Numbered from the stretch's first letter, positions 8,243 through 16,929 are shown. The stretch is DNA of 64,000 nt from NAT127 sp041655035 (GCA_041655035.1 JBAZCN010000001.1:1-64000), one strand, 5' to 3'. Translations and numbers: made by a program. The notes: generated by a model not told the origin, from the letters alone.

Positions 8243-9094
8243 TCAGCGCCCCAGGTGCCCGGCGTGAAAGCGGATATGGTCACCGATAAAAGTGGCGATG
8301 AAAAAATAACTGTGGTCATAGCCCGGCTGGCGCCGCAGGGTCAGCGGATATCCAGCCTCCCGGCCAGCGACCTCCAGCAGCTCCGGCTTGAGCTGTTCGG
8401 CCAGGAAGTTATCCGCTTCGCCCTGGTCCACCAGGATCGGCAGGCGTTCGGTGGCCACCGCGAGCAGTGCCACTGTGTCGTACTGCCGCCACAGCGCCCG
8501 CTCCTCCCCCAGGTAGCCGGCCAGGGCCTTCTGCCCCCAGGGGCAACGAAGAGGCGAGCTGATCGGCGCAAAAGCAGACACCGAGCGAAAGCGACCGGGG
8601 TTTTTCAGCGCGATGGTCAGCGCGCCGTGGCCGCCCATGGAATGGCCGCTGATCGCCACCCGCCCGCTATCGACAGGAAAATTCGCCGCAATCAGGGCTG
8701 GCAGCTCATCGACGACATAGTCGTACATCCGATAGTGACGGGCCCAGGGCTGCTCGGTGGCATTGAGGTAGAACCCTGCCCCCAGGCCGAAATCATAGGC
8801 CCCCTCGGGATCGTCCGGCACGCCGTCGCCCCGTGGACTGGTGTCAGGGGCGACGATGGCAAGGCCCTGTTCCGCGGCGTGCTGCTGGGCACCGGCCTTG
8901 GTGACGAAGTTTTCATCGGTACAGGTCAGCCCCGACAGCCAGTACAGCACCGGCACCGGGCCCTGCTCCGCTTGCGGCGGCAGGTAGACCGAAAACGTCA
9001 TGTCGCAATCCAGCGCCGCCGAGCGATGGCGGTAGCGCAGCTGCCGGCCACCAAAGCAGCGGTTGCTGCCGATCTGCTCCACTGCCCCGGCCAT
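8243..9094 (-). CDS. fghA: S-formylglutathione hydrolase
   Basis: Splits S-formylglutathione into formate and glutathione, the second step of formaldehyde detoxification. Esterase-D-type alpha/beta hydrolase of 283 aa with the nucleophile Ser152 in SGHSMGGHGAL, an Asp near 228 (GEADNFL) and a His near 261 (GYDHSYFF). The ATG at 9094 overlaps the adhC stop by one base (TGATG), giving tight translational coupling; a TTG one codon upstream is a less likely start. Paired with adhC as in frm/adhC-fghA operons elsewhere. Confidence 0.96.
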   Translation of the reverse strand: MAGAVEQIGSNRCFGGRQLRYRHRSAALDCDMTFSVYLPPQAEQGPVPVLYWLSGLTCTDENFVTKAGAQQHAAEQGLAIVAPDTSPRGDGVPDDPEGAYDFGLGAGFYLNATEQPWARHYRMYDYVVDELPALIAANFPVDSGRVAISGHSMGGHGALTIALKNPGRFRSVSAFAPISSPLRCPWGQKALAGYLGEERALWRQYDTVALLAVATERLPILVDQGEADNFLAEQLKPELLEVAGREAGYPLTLRRQPGYDHSYFFIATFIGDHIRFHAGHLGR

Positions 9095-10200
9095 CAATAC
9101 AGCACCACCGAACGGATGCTCTCGCCGGAGTGCATCAGGTCGAAGGCTCGGTTGATGTCATCGAGGGGCATGGTGTGGGTGATCAGGTCGTCGATATTGA
9201 TCTTGCCCTCCATATACCAGTCGACGATTCTCGGCACATCGGTGCGCCCGCGGGCACCGCCGAAGGCCGAGCCGCGCCATACCCGGCCGGTGACCAGTTG
9301 GAACGGTCGGGTGGCGATCTCCTGGCCGGCGCCGGCCACACCGATGATACAGCTCTGGCCCCACCCCTTGTGGCAGCACTCCAGAGCCTGGCGCATCACT
9401 TTGACATTGCCGATGCATTCGAAGCTGTAGTCCACACCGCCACCGGTCAGTTGCACGATATGATCCACCACATCGTCAACTTCCGCCGGGTTGACGAAGT
9501 CGGTCATGCCGAACCGGCGGGCCAGGGTCACCTTCGCCGGATTGAGATCGACCCCGATGATTCGGGTGGCGCCCACCATCTTCGCGCCCTGGATGACATT
9601 GAGCCCGATGCCGCCGAGACCGAATACCGCCACCGTGGAGCCCGGTTCCACCTTCATGGTGAACGCGACCGCGCCGATACCGGTGGTCACCCCGCAGCCG
9701 ATATAGCAGATCTTGTCGAAGGGCGCGTCTTCCCGCACCTTGGCCAGGGCTATTTCCGGCAACACAGTGTAGTTGGAGAAGGTCGAACAGCCCATGTAAT
9801 GGAGAATGGGCTTGCCATCCAGTGAAAAGCGGCTGGTGCCGTCGGGCATCAATCCGCGCCCCTGGGTGGTGCGGATCGCCTGGCACAGGTTGGTCTTGGG
9901 GTGCAGGCAGTAGTCGCACTCCCGGCACTCCGGGGTATAGAGGGGGATCACGTGGTCGCCGGGCCTCAGGCTCTTCACCCCCGCGCCCACGTCCACCACC
10001 ACCCCAGCGCCTTCGTGGCCGAAGATGGCGGGGAAGGCGCCCTCCGGATCGTCGCCCGACAGGGTAAAGGCGTCGGTGTGGCACACCCCGGTAGCCTTGA
10101 TCTCCACCAAAACTTCTCCGGCCCGCGGGCCGGCGAGATCCACATCGACGATTTCCAGGGGTTTGCCGGCCTCAAAGGCAACGGCGGCGCGGGTTTTCAT
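9094..10200 (-). CDS. adhC: S-(hydroxymethyl)glutathione dehydrogenase / class III alcohol dehydrogenase
   Basis: Oxidises S-hydroxymethylglutathione (formaldehyde plus glutathione) to S-formylglutathione with NAD; it may also act as S-nitrosoglutathione reductase. The ATG at 10200 gives 368 aa, the class III norm. Catalytic-zinc ligands are seen as Cys40 in GVCHTDAFTLSG and His62 in GHEGAG, and structural-zinc cysteines in ECRECDYCLHPKTNLC (92, 95, 98, 106). The NAD-binding turn is GLGGIGLNVIQGAK. First gene of an adhC-fghA operon. Formate from this pathway and from PurU would be the common end product of the one-carbon district. Confidence 0.97.
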   Translation of the reverse strand: MKTRAAVAFEAGKPLEIVDVDLAGPRAGEVLVEIKATGVCHTDAFTLSGDDPEGAFPAIFGHEGAGVVVDVGAGVKSLRPGDHVIPLYTPECRECDYCLHPKTNLCQAIRTTQGRGLMPDGTSRFSLDGKPILHYMGCSTFSNYTVLPEIALAKVREDAPFDKICYIGCGVTTGIGAVAFTMKVEPGSTVAVFGLGGIGLNVIQGAKMVGATRIIGVDLNPAKVTLARRFGMTDFVNPAEVDDVVDHIVQLTGGGVDYSFECIGNVKVMRQALECCHKGWGQSCIIGVAGAGQEIATRPFQLVTGRVWRGSAFGGARGRTDVPRIVDWYMEGKINIDDLITHTMPLDDINRAFDLMHSGESIRSVVLY

Positions 10201-10351
10201 GGCACTCTCCTCGACAGCGTCCAATGTTGGAAATGACGTAGGATAAGACAAAACGACGGGGCTGGCACGGGTCGTCGGACTCCAACGGTACCCGCGACCT
10301 CTTTGGTGGCCTACAATGGCGGTATCCAGCAGATTTTTCCCCGAGTCAGCC

Positions 10352-10819
10352 ATGGCCAGAAAGCAGTTGCTGATCGTCGCCCACTGCCCCTCCCCCAACA
10401 CCCGTCAGTTGGTGGAAGCGGTGCTGAAAGGCGCCAGCCATCCCGCTATCGAGCAGGTGACCGCAAGGCATGTCGCGCCACTGGAAGCCACTGCCGACGA
10501 TGTTCTCGCCGCAGATGCCATCATTCTCGGTACCACCGAGAACCTCGGCTATATGAGCGGCGCCCTCAAGGATTTTTTCGACCGTATCTACTACCCGGTA
10601 CTGGAGAGAAAGCAGGGCCTGCCCTGTGCGTTGTACATTCGTGCCGGGCTCGACGGCACCGGCACCCGGCGCGCAGTGGAAAATATCGTCACCGGCCTGA
10701 AATGGCATTGGGTACAGGAACCCCTCACCTGCCGCGGGGAGTTTCGCGAAGATTTCGTCCGCCAGTGCGAGGAACTGGGCATGACAGTGGCGGCATCGCT
10801 GGACGTGGGTATCATTTGA
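10352..10819 (+). CDS. Flavodoxin-fold NAD(P)H-dependent oxidoreductase
   Basis: Small flavoprotein of 155 aa, probably FMN-binding. The N-terminus KQLLIVAHCPSPNTRQLVEAV has the phosphate-binding S/T-x-N-T loop of the flavodoxin/NADPH-dependent FMN reductase fold, and ILGTTENLGYMSGALKDFFDR resembles the second FMN loop of this family. The ATG at 10352 puts the first beta strand right at the N-terminus; a longer start at 10316 adds 12 residues without obvious function. It stands alone between divergent adhC and convergent etfBA. Its partner is unknown. Confidence 0.75.
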   Translation: MARKQLLIVAHCPSPNTRQLVEAVLKGASHPAIEQVTARHVAPLEATADDVLAADAIILGTTENLGYMSGALKDFFDRIYYPVLERKQGLPCALYIRAGLDGTGTRRAVENIVTGLKWHWVQEPLTCRGEFREDFVRQCEELGMTVAASLDVGII

Positions 10820-10931
10820 GCGGCTATTTGCCGCCGGATGCACCGGCCCAAAACCCCAGGGCTCGCAACCGACCCCGGCGCAGGGCGCCAGTCAATGCGA
10901 AAGCAATGTGCGGGCCCGCCTACCCGCTAAC

Positions 10932-10970
10932 ACAAAAAGCCGCGCAAGCAGGACTTGCGCGGCTTTTTGT
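10932..10970. terminator. Bidirectional intrinsic terminator
   Basis: A perfect 17-bp stem (10932-10948 with 10954-10970), loop of 5 bases. The stem begins with A5 and ends with T5, so it can terminate in both directions. It serves the flavoprotein gene from the left and the etfBA operon from the right. Confidence 0.9.
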
Positions 10971-11000
10971 GTTCGCCGGCCACCAGGCCGGCTGAGTGGC

Positions 11001-11930
11001 TTACAGCTTGCCTTCCAGTTCGGGCAGCACCTGGAACAGGTCGCCCACCAGACCGTAGTCGGCCACCTGGAAGATCGGCGCCTCCTCGTCCTTGTTGATG
11101 GCGACGATCACCTTGCTGTCCTTCATGCCGGCAAGATGCTGAATGGCGCCGGAGATGCCCACGGCGATATACAGGTCGGGAGCGACGATCTTGCCGGTCT
11201 GGCCCACCTGCATGTCGTTGGGTACGAAGCCGGCATCGACCGCGGCGCGGGAGGCGCCCACCGCAGCGCCGAGCTTGTCGGCGATGCGGTACAGCATGTC
11301 GAAGTTCTCGCCGTTCTGCATGCCGCGACCGCCGGAGATCACGATGCTGGCCGCGGTGAGTTCGGGGCGATCGGACTTGGCCAGTTCCTCGCCTTCGAAA
11401 GCTGACAGGCCACTGTCGTGGACCGCGGATACCGCTTCAATGGCGGCGGAACCACCGCTGGCGGCAGCCGCCTCAAAGGAAGTGGCGCGCACCGTCAGCA
11501 CCTTGATGGCGTCCGAGCTCTGCACCGTGGCAACCACGTTGCCGGCGTAGATCGGGCGCTGGAAGGTATCGGCGGACACCACGGCGCTGATCTCTGAAAT
11601 AGCCTGCACGTCGAGCAGCGCCGCGGCGCGGGGCAGGACGTTCTTGCCAGTGGTGGTGGCGGCGGCGAGGATATGGCTGTAGTCCTTGCCGAGCTCGGCA
11701 ATCAGTGGGGCGACGTTTTCCGCCAGCTGATGACCGTAAGCGGCGTTGTCAGCCACCAGAACCTTGCTCACACCAGCGATCTGGGCCGCCGCTTCAGCGG
11801 CCGCGCCGCAGCCGGCGCCGGCAACCAGGACATGGATATCACCGCCGACGGCCTGGGCCGCGGCAACAGTGTTGAGGGTGGCGGGATTAAGTGCGTCGTT
11901 GCTGTGCTCAGCAATCACCAAAATGCTCAT
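11001..11930 (-). CDS. etfA: Electron transfer flavoprotein subunit alpha
   Basis: FAD-binding subunit of ETF, which collects electrons from acyl-CoA and other flavoprotein dehydrogenases and passes them to ETF-ubiquinone oxidoreductase. 309 aa. The C-terminal FAD domain is clear: IVISGGRGM, GASRAAVDAGF, QVGQTGKIVAPDLYIAVGISGAIQH and DLFQVLPEL. Its start overlaps the etfB stop by one base (TGATG). The operon ends at the terminator just downstream. ETF-QO is not in this window. Confidence 0.97.
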   Translation of the reverse strand: MSILVIAEHSNDALNPATLNTVAAAQAVGGDIHVLVAGAGCGAAAEAAAQIAGVSKVLVADNAAYGHQLAENVAPLIAELGKDYSHILAAATTTGKNVLPRAAALLDVQAISEISAVVSADTFQRPIYAGNVVATVQSSDAIKVLTVRATSFEAAAASGGSAAIEAVSAVHDSGLSAFEGEELAKSDRPELTAASIVISGGRGMQNGENFDMLYRIADKLGAAVGASRAAVDAGFVPNDMQVGQTGKIVAPDLYIAVGISGAIQHLAGMKDSKVIVAINKDEEAPIFQVADYGLVGDLFQVLPELEGKL

Positions 11931-12679
11931 CAGATCACCTTCGCTTCGTTTTTCAGTTTGTCTACCAGTTCCGCCACATCGGCGACCTTGATGCCGGCCT
12001 TGCGCTCAGCCGGCGGCTCGACCTTGAGCAGCTTGGTGCGGGGCGCCACATCGACACCCAGGTCGGCCGGGGTTACGGTGTCCAGCTGCTTCTTTTTGGC
12101 CTTCATGATGTTGGGCAGGGAAGCGTAGCGGGGTTCGTTGAGACGCAGGTCGGCAGTGACGATGGCGGGCAGCTTGATGGCCAGCGTCTGCAGCCCGCCG
12201 TCTACTTCGCGGGTCACCTTGGCGCCGCCGTTCTCGACGGAGAGCACCGAGGCAAAGGTAGCCTGGGCAAAGCCGGTGAGCGCACCGAGCATCTGGCCAG
12301 TCTGGTTGTTGTCGCCGTCGATGGCCTGTTTGCCGAGGATGACCAGGCCGGGCTGCTCGTTGTCGCAGACTTTCTTCAGGCACTTGGCGATGGCCAGGGG
12401 TTCGAGGTCGCCTTCGGCCTGTACCAGGATACCGCGGTCGGCGCCGAGGGCCAGTGCCGTGCGGATCTGTTCCTGGGCGGACTGCGGCCCGATGGAAACA
12501 GCGACGATTTCAGTGGCGATGCCCTTTTCCTTGAGGCGTACGGCCTCTTCCACGGCGATTTCGCAGAAGGGGTTGATGGCCATCTTGACGTTGGCCAGAT
12601 CGACGGCAGTACCATCGGCTTTGGCGCGCACCTTCACGTTGTAGTCAACGACACGTTTTACGGCGACAAGTATCTTCAT
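11930..12679 (-). CDS. etfB: Electron transfer flavoprotein subunit beta
   Basis: AMP-binding subunit of ETF, 249 aa, the usual length. Seen: MKILVAVKRVVDYNVKVR at the N-terminus, MAINPFCEIAVEEAVRLKEKG, the nucleotide-binding LGKQAIDGDNNQTGQM and the recognition-loop region ALTGFAQATFASV. First gene of the etfBA operon. Dimethylglycine and sarcosine dehydrogenases are among the known electron donors to ETF, so a link with the upstream one-carbon genes is possible but not shown. Confidence 0.97.
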   Translation of the reverse strand: MKILVAVKRVVDYNVKVRAKADGTAVDLANVKMAINPFCEIAVEEAVRLKEKGIATEIVAVSIGPQSAQEQIRTALALGADRGILVQAEGDLEPLAIAKCLKKVCDNEQPGLVILGKQAIDGDNNQTGQMLGALTGFAQATFASVLSVENGGAKVTREVDGGLQTLAIKLPAIVTADLRLNEPRYASLPNIMKAKKKQLDTVTPADLGVDVAPRTKLLKVEPPAERKAGIKVADVAELVDKLKNEAKVI

Positions 12680-13332
12680 GAATAAAAACCCTAGTTTTCA
12701 CTGTTCAGTTGTTTAAGGACAAACCCGTTTGTGATCGCAGCACATCGTTGCTCGCGCAGGAATCCAGCCACAGACAAAACTGAAAGCCTTTGAGTTTCCG
12801 ACCGAGGATACAGGGTTCATCCCCCTCGCCGGCAAACGACAAATTCCGCCGCCTGGCCGTTTTCACCAGGGATGGCTGCTGAGACACACTCGGGAACAAC
12901 ATAACGCCTGAGCCCTATGCCGGCACACCGCCCGTCAAACCGAGGAAAGCCAGGGTCTGGACACGGGTTCAAGGCTCAAAAAGCGCGGTCATTATTCTTT
13001 AACTAGGCGCAAAACTCAACCAACAGCGAGGTGCGGTCGTGGAATCAGGGCCTTCTGACAATAGCCGGCGACAGCACTGGCGGATCAATCCAGCGGCCAA
13101 ATCCCGACATCTGGCTATTTTTTAAACAAAAATACCCAAAAATCGAAATGCAAGTACAAAACTGTGAGCCTGGTTACAGAAAAATTCAATATCCAGGTTG
13201 ATAAAACCTGGCTAACACACTAAATATTAAGCATATTAGAGGCTCGCAAAATCACAAGAACGGCCTGGCAGGCGCGATGCGGCAACGAGCGTCTCTCCTG
13301 CCTCTCGACAAGGCTTCAAGAGGGGCTGCATC
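12680..13332. other. 653-bp intergenic region, partly AT-rich
   Basis: No convincing gene. The left part must carry the etfBA promoter (leftward). From about 13080 to 13260 the sequence is markedly AT-rich against the GC-rich surroundings, and CCAGGT/ACCTGG form a 6-bp hairpin at 13193-13211 with a 7-base loop. A 65-codon minus-strand frame at 12705-12902 has no recognisable features. The AT-rich patch is a plausible promoter or transfer scar for the rightward gene. Confidence 0.5.
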
Positions 13333-13950
13333 ATGATATTTTCAGCGGATGATCTTCGCCATCTGGTTATTCGGGAAACCCTGCACTACCTCGACGACTG
13401 GTCCCAGGCCGCCGAAAACCTGCTGGTGGGCACCGCCATCCAGGAATCCGGGCTCGGCTTTTGTCTCAAGGAGCACTGCCGTCTCGGCATCTACCACATT
13501 TCTCCGATCGCCCACCGCACAGTGTGGGACCGTTATCTGGTTCATCATCCCGAGCTGGCGAGCCAGGTACGCGGTCTGGCCGGCCAACACGGCTTTCTCG
13601 AAAACCCGGACGGAGAGTTGCTCAGCAACCTGAAATATGCCACCGCGATCGCCTGGTGTATCTACAGAAAGGCCGGCAGGCTCCTGCCGCCGGCAGACGA
13701 TATCGAGGGCCTGGCCCAGATCTGGCAGCAGCACTTTCATGCCAAGCCCTGGGGGCGAACCGGGGATTTTGTCCGCAACTATCGGGATCTCGGCCTGCAG
13801 AAGGAGTGCAAGAGCAAAACCCCGTCATCACCCGTGGAGATTGACGACCTGGATACCGGGCGCCTCGACGCCGGGCCCATCGCCGGCGCCCCGCTCGATG
13901 GCAAGGTTATGAAAATCAAACAACCGGGTATCGGCCAACTGCGACAATGA
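13333..13950 (+). CDS. Hypothetical protein resembling phage-encoded proteins
   Basis: Protein of 205 aa without signal peptide or membrane segment. The N-terminal half (LRHLVIRETLHYLDDWSQAAENLLVGTAIQESG, followed by LGIYHISPIAHRTVWDRYL) resembles, from memory, hypothetical proteins of marine podophages and myophages whose AxQESG segment recalls the ESG motif of lytic transglycosylase folds. The last 45 residues are low-complexity and overlap ttcA in the opposite strand by 123 bp. Start ATG has AGGGG eight bases upstream. Function unknown; peptidoglycan cleavage is only a guess, because the tract that normally aligns with the catalytic Glu is not certain. Confidence 0.7.
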   Translation: MIFSADDLRHLVIRETLHYLDDWSQAAENLLVGTAIQESGLGFCLKEHCRLGIYHISPIAHRTVWDRYLVHHPELASQVRGLAGQHGFLENPDGELLSNLKYATAIAWCIYRKAGRLLPPADDIEGLAQIWQQHFHAKPWGRTGDFVRNYRDLGLQKECKSKTPSSPVEIDDLDTGRLDAGPIAGAPLDGKVMKIKQPGIGQLRQ

Positions 13951-14688
13951 AACGTTGCCAACGGCGCGAAAGATACTTTCTATCCGCCCGGGGTGCTGAC
14001 GGCTCCAGCCCTTGAGCATATCCTTGATCACCTGGCGCTGGAGATTCTCCTGGGAGCCGCAGAGGTTGCAGGGGATGATCGGGAACGCCTTCAGCCGGGC
14101 GTAGTCCTCGAGATCCGCCTCGGTGCAATAGGCGAGCGGGCGAATGACGATATTGCGCTTGTCGTCGCTGAGCAGCTTGGGCGGCATGGCCTTGAGATTG
14201 CCACCGTAGAAAAGATTGAGAAACAGCGTTTCGATGATGTCGTCACGATGATGGCCGAGAGCGATCTTGGTGGCGCCGATCTCCTCGGCAAAACCGTAGA
14301 GTGTGCCCCGGCGCAGCCGCGAGCAGAGGCCGCAGTAGGTGCGATTCTCGGGAATGATGTCGGTGACGATGCTGTAGGTGTCTTTCTCGAGGATGTGGTA
14401 AGGCACACCCAGTCCGGCGAGGTAGCGAGGCAGTACATCCTCGGGGAACCCCGGCTGTTTCTGGTCGAGATTGACCGCCACCAGCTCGAAATCCACTGGC
14501 GCGGTCTTCTGCAGGCTCATGAGGATATCGAGCATGCCGTAGGAATCCTTGCCGCCTGACAGGCACACCATCACCTTGTCGCCGGCTTCGATCATATTGT
14601 AATCGGCAATGGCCTTGCCCACCTCCCGGCGCAGGCGTTTCTGCAACTTGTTGAACTCGAGCTTGGCTTTGCGGGTGGGGTCTTGCAT
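13828..14688 (-). CDS. ttcA: tRNA 2-thiocytidine biosynthesis protein
   Basis: Thiolates cytidine 32 of certain tRNAs, using ATP and an Fe-S cluster. 286 aa. The PP-loop SGGKDS lies at 44-49; cluster/catalytic cysteines are in TYCGLCSRLRRG and IPCNLCGSQ; the conserved GHHRDDIIETLFLNLFYGG stretch is present. The final conserved ADTRLFDF ends near 13912, so the last 27 residues are a variable tail that overlaps the convergent hypothetical gene. Transcribed alone. Confidence 0.96.
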   Translation of the reverse strand: MQDPTRKAKLEFNKLQKRLRREVGKAIADYNMIEAGDKVMVCLSGGKDSYGMLDILMSLQKTAPVDFELVAVNLDQKQPGFPEDVLPRYLAGLGVPYHILEKDTYSIVTDIIPENRTYCGLCSRLRRGTLYGFAEEIGATKIALGHHRDDIIETLFLNLFYGGNLKAMPPKLLSDDKRNIVIRPLAYCTEADLEDYARLKAFPIIPCNLCGSQENLQRQVIKDMLKGWSRQHPGRIESIFRAVGNVSLSQLADTRLFDFHNLAIERGAGDGPGVEAPGIQVVNLHG

Positions 14689-14784
14689 GGCGGGGTGACG
14701 GGTGAGGGAAACAGGGCGGCTATTGTACGTTTTTACAACCTACAATAAAACGCCCGGTCCGTCGACATTCAGGGGCTGCTTTGT

Positions 14785-15603
14785 TCAGGGACTGTTGAGA
14801 CGCAGATCCTGGGAGTAGAAAAGCTCACCCTGGTAACCCAGCAGATAAAGGGCTTTTTTATCCACCGCGTAGTGGGCAAACACTTTCAGCAAGGTTTTGG
14901 TATCCGGCGCGAAGTCCTGCTGGTAGATGTCGAAAAGGCGCGACACGGTAAGCTTGCCGTCGGCGTAACGCACCCCACTGTCGTCATTGACAAAACGCGT
15001 GCCGGAGTTTCTCAGCTGTTCTCTGATGGTGGCGCCGGTATAGGCGCGGCCGTCCATGTTGGGGCAGTCCATCGAGGCGCAGTTGAGGCCGAAGTGAATG
15101 CGATGATCCTTCCAGATCGGCCGCAGAATATCCTGTTCGATATCCCGGAGGGACAGCTTCTGCTTCGCCACCTTGACCTGCTTGGCGGTCCACAGCGTCG
15201 CCGGTAATGGTTGCGCACCGTCCTTGCCGGCGACATAGGGGAGAATCTGCTGTACCGACAGGGCATTGTAGAGGTTCATCCAGTACGCCAGCTGTTCCTG
15301 CTTGCTGTACTCCCGCGGGTCGATCTTCTGCAATTGCTTGAGGTAGCCATCGAGCGCCCGCGTCGCACTCTTGTCCATGTCCCGGTAGCGGAACTTGCGT
15401 ATCGCCGAATCGGGACTCTCCACCACATAGGCGGCCAGCAGGCGGTCCCAGTCGGAATGGTCGATGACCGCGCGGTTGTGTTCGTTTTCTTTGTGCCAAA
15501 AACCACCGCCCTCCGCGGCCAGGCTCAGCAGCGGGAAAAAACAGCAGATGCCGAGGAGGAGTCGATACTTCAGCGATGATCGATAACTGTTGCGAGCGTT
15601 CAC
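14785..15603 (-). CDS. DUF547 domain-containing exported protein
   Basis: 272 aa with a likely signal peptide: a basic start, then LLLGICCFFPLLSLAAEGGG with cleavage after about residue 30. The DUF547 core is recognised by QEQLAYWMNLYNALSVQQILPY and RIHFGLNCASMDCPNM, whose Cys and Asn/His residues are conserved in the family. The family has no firm biochemical role; many members are periplasmic and some resemble cysteine-peptidase folds. Stands alone between ttcA and trpS on the minus strand. Confidence 0.88.
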   Translation of the reverse strand: MNARNSYRSSLKYRLLLGICCFFPLLSLAAEGGGFWHKENEHNRAVIDHSDWDRLLAAYVVESPDSAIRKFRYRDMDKSATRALDGYLKQLQKIDPREYSKQEQLAYWMNLYNALSVQQILPYVAGKDGAQPLPATLWTAKQVKVAKQKLSLRDIEQDILRPIWKDHRIHFGLNCASMDCPNMDGRAYTGATIREQLRNSGTRFVNDDSGVRYADGKLTVSRLFDIYQQDFAPDTKTLLKVFAHYAVDKKALYLLGYQGELFYSQDLRLNSP

Positions 15604-15912
15604 TGGATATTTCCGTTCAATGAAGGTTTCAGGTTACGGTGTTGTCCGCTCCGCCGGCCACTGGCTTGCAATGGCGGTCGAGCCCCGCTGTAATTATGAA
15701 TCACGACATAATGACACCCGCAGGCAGTGCCCGCATCGACAGGGAACATCTCCGGCATCCTTGCCGTCGACCACTGGCCCCGATCGTCCGGCGGCCCGCC
15801 CCTGAACACGCGGCGCGACGCTCGGCCCACGGGTGGGATCTTACACCCGGAGAGCTGAAAAAGGTATTCCCCTGTGATTTCCTGGAATCCTCCGCCGCGA
15901 CCGCCGCCGGCG
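15604..15912. other. Intergenic region trpS / DUF547 gene
   Basis: About 309 bp without a supported gene. Near its left end ATTATG (15693-15698) and CATAAT (15707-15712) make a 6-bp inverted repeat in an AT-rich patch, suitably placed to be part of the DUF547 gene's promoter or operator. GGGTG/CACCC at 15831-15848 is a short stem downstream of trpS, with no T-tract. Confidence 0.4.
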
Positions 15913-16929
15913 TCAGCCGGCCAGCGCCGAAATGCCCACCGCGCCTTTCAGGCGGTCGAGGAACGGAATGCTGCTTTCGCGGGCTTTTTCAGCACCGCTG
16001 CGCAACACCGACTCGATATGCCCGGGTTCGGCGAGCAGCCGGTTGTAGCGATCCCGCGCCTCCCGGAGCTGGCTGTCCACCAGTTCGAACAGGCGCTTTT
16101 TGGCTTCCCCCCAGGCGATGCCGTTTTCAAACTCGCGACGCATCGCCGCGGTTTCTTCGGCGCTGGCAAAGGCCCGCCAGATCTGGAACACCGTGGACGT
16201 GTCGGGATCCTTCGGCTCGCCCGGCTCGAGCAGGTTGGTCTTGATCTTGTTGATATGCTTTTTCAGCTGTTTCTCGTCGAGGAACAATGGAATGGTGTTG
16301 CCGTAGCTCTTGCTCATTTTGCGCCCATCCAGCCCCTGCAGTACCGCCACATGATCATCGACCACCGCTTCCGGCAGGACGAAATGTTCACCGTAGAGAT
16401 AATTGAAACGCTGAGCCATGTCGCGGGCCATCTCGAGGTGCTGAATCTGGTCTCTACCCACCGGAACCTTGGTCGCACCGAACATGAGGATATCCGCCGC
16501 CATCAATACCGGATAGCTAAACAGCCCCATGGAAATGCCATGGTCCGGGTCTTCTCCCTCGCCCTGGTTTTTCTGTACCGCATCCTTGTAAGCGTGGGCG
16601 CGGTTGAGCAGCCCCTTGGCCGCGACACAGCTGAGCAGCCAGGACAGCTGGGGAATTTCGGGAATATCCGACTGCCGATAGAACACCACGTTGTCGGTAT
16701 CGAGGCCAAGTGCCAGCCAGGTGGCGGCAATTTCACGGCTCGACTGGCGGACCTTGTCCGGTTCCTGGCATTTGATCAACGCGTGCAGGTCCGCAAGAAA
16801 ATAATAGGCTTTATGGTTCGAGTGCCGGCTGTTATCGATCGCCGGTCGAATCGCCCCCACGTAATTGCCGAGATGAGGCGTGCCTGTGGTGGTGATACCG
16901 GTGAGGTAGATTTCCTGGGTTTGTGTCAT
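15913..16929 (-). CDS. trpS: Tryptophanyl-tRNA synthetase
   Basis: Class I aminoacyl-tRNA synthetase charging tRNA-Trp. The ATG at 16929 (AAGG upstream) gives 338 aa, matching the bacterial enzyme; a frame 12 codons longer lacks homology. The HIGH-equivalent is TPHLGNYVG (about 17-25) and the KMSKS loop is GRKMSKSYGN. VLMAADILMFGATKVPVGRDQIQHLEMARDIA-like sequence with the Gly-Arg-Asp-Gln tract binds tryptophan and ATP. Transcribed downstream of the M18 aminopeptidase, 67 bp apart. Confidence 0.96.
   Translation of the reverse strand: MTQTQEIYLTGITTTGTPHLGNYVGAIRPAIDNSRHSNHKAYYFLADLHALIKCQEPDKVRQSSREIAATWLALGLDTDNVVFYRQSDIPEIPQLSWLLSCVAAKGLLNRAHAYKDAVQKNQGEGEDPDHGISMGLFSYPVLMAADILMFGATKVPVGRDQIQHLEMARDMAQRFNYLYGEHFVLPEAVVDDHVAVLQGLDGRKMSKSYGNTIPLFLDEKQLKKHINKIKTNLLEPGEPKDPDTSTVFQIWRAFASAEETAAMRREFENGIAWGEAKKRLFELVDSQLREARDRYNRLLAEPGHIESVLRSGAEKARESSIPFLDRLKGAVGISALAG

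Noticed and set aside
10303..10995. 230-codon frame overlapping the flavoprotein gene in another frame
   Set aside because: Arg/Pro-rich shadow that also runs through the terminator; the flavodoxin-fold frame is the real one.
12705..12902. 65-codon minus-strand frame in the etfB upstream gap
   Set aside because: No ribosome-binding site, motif or composition typical of this genome's genes.
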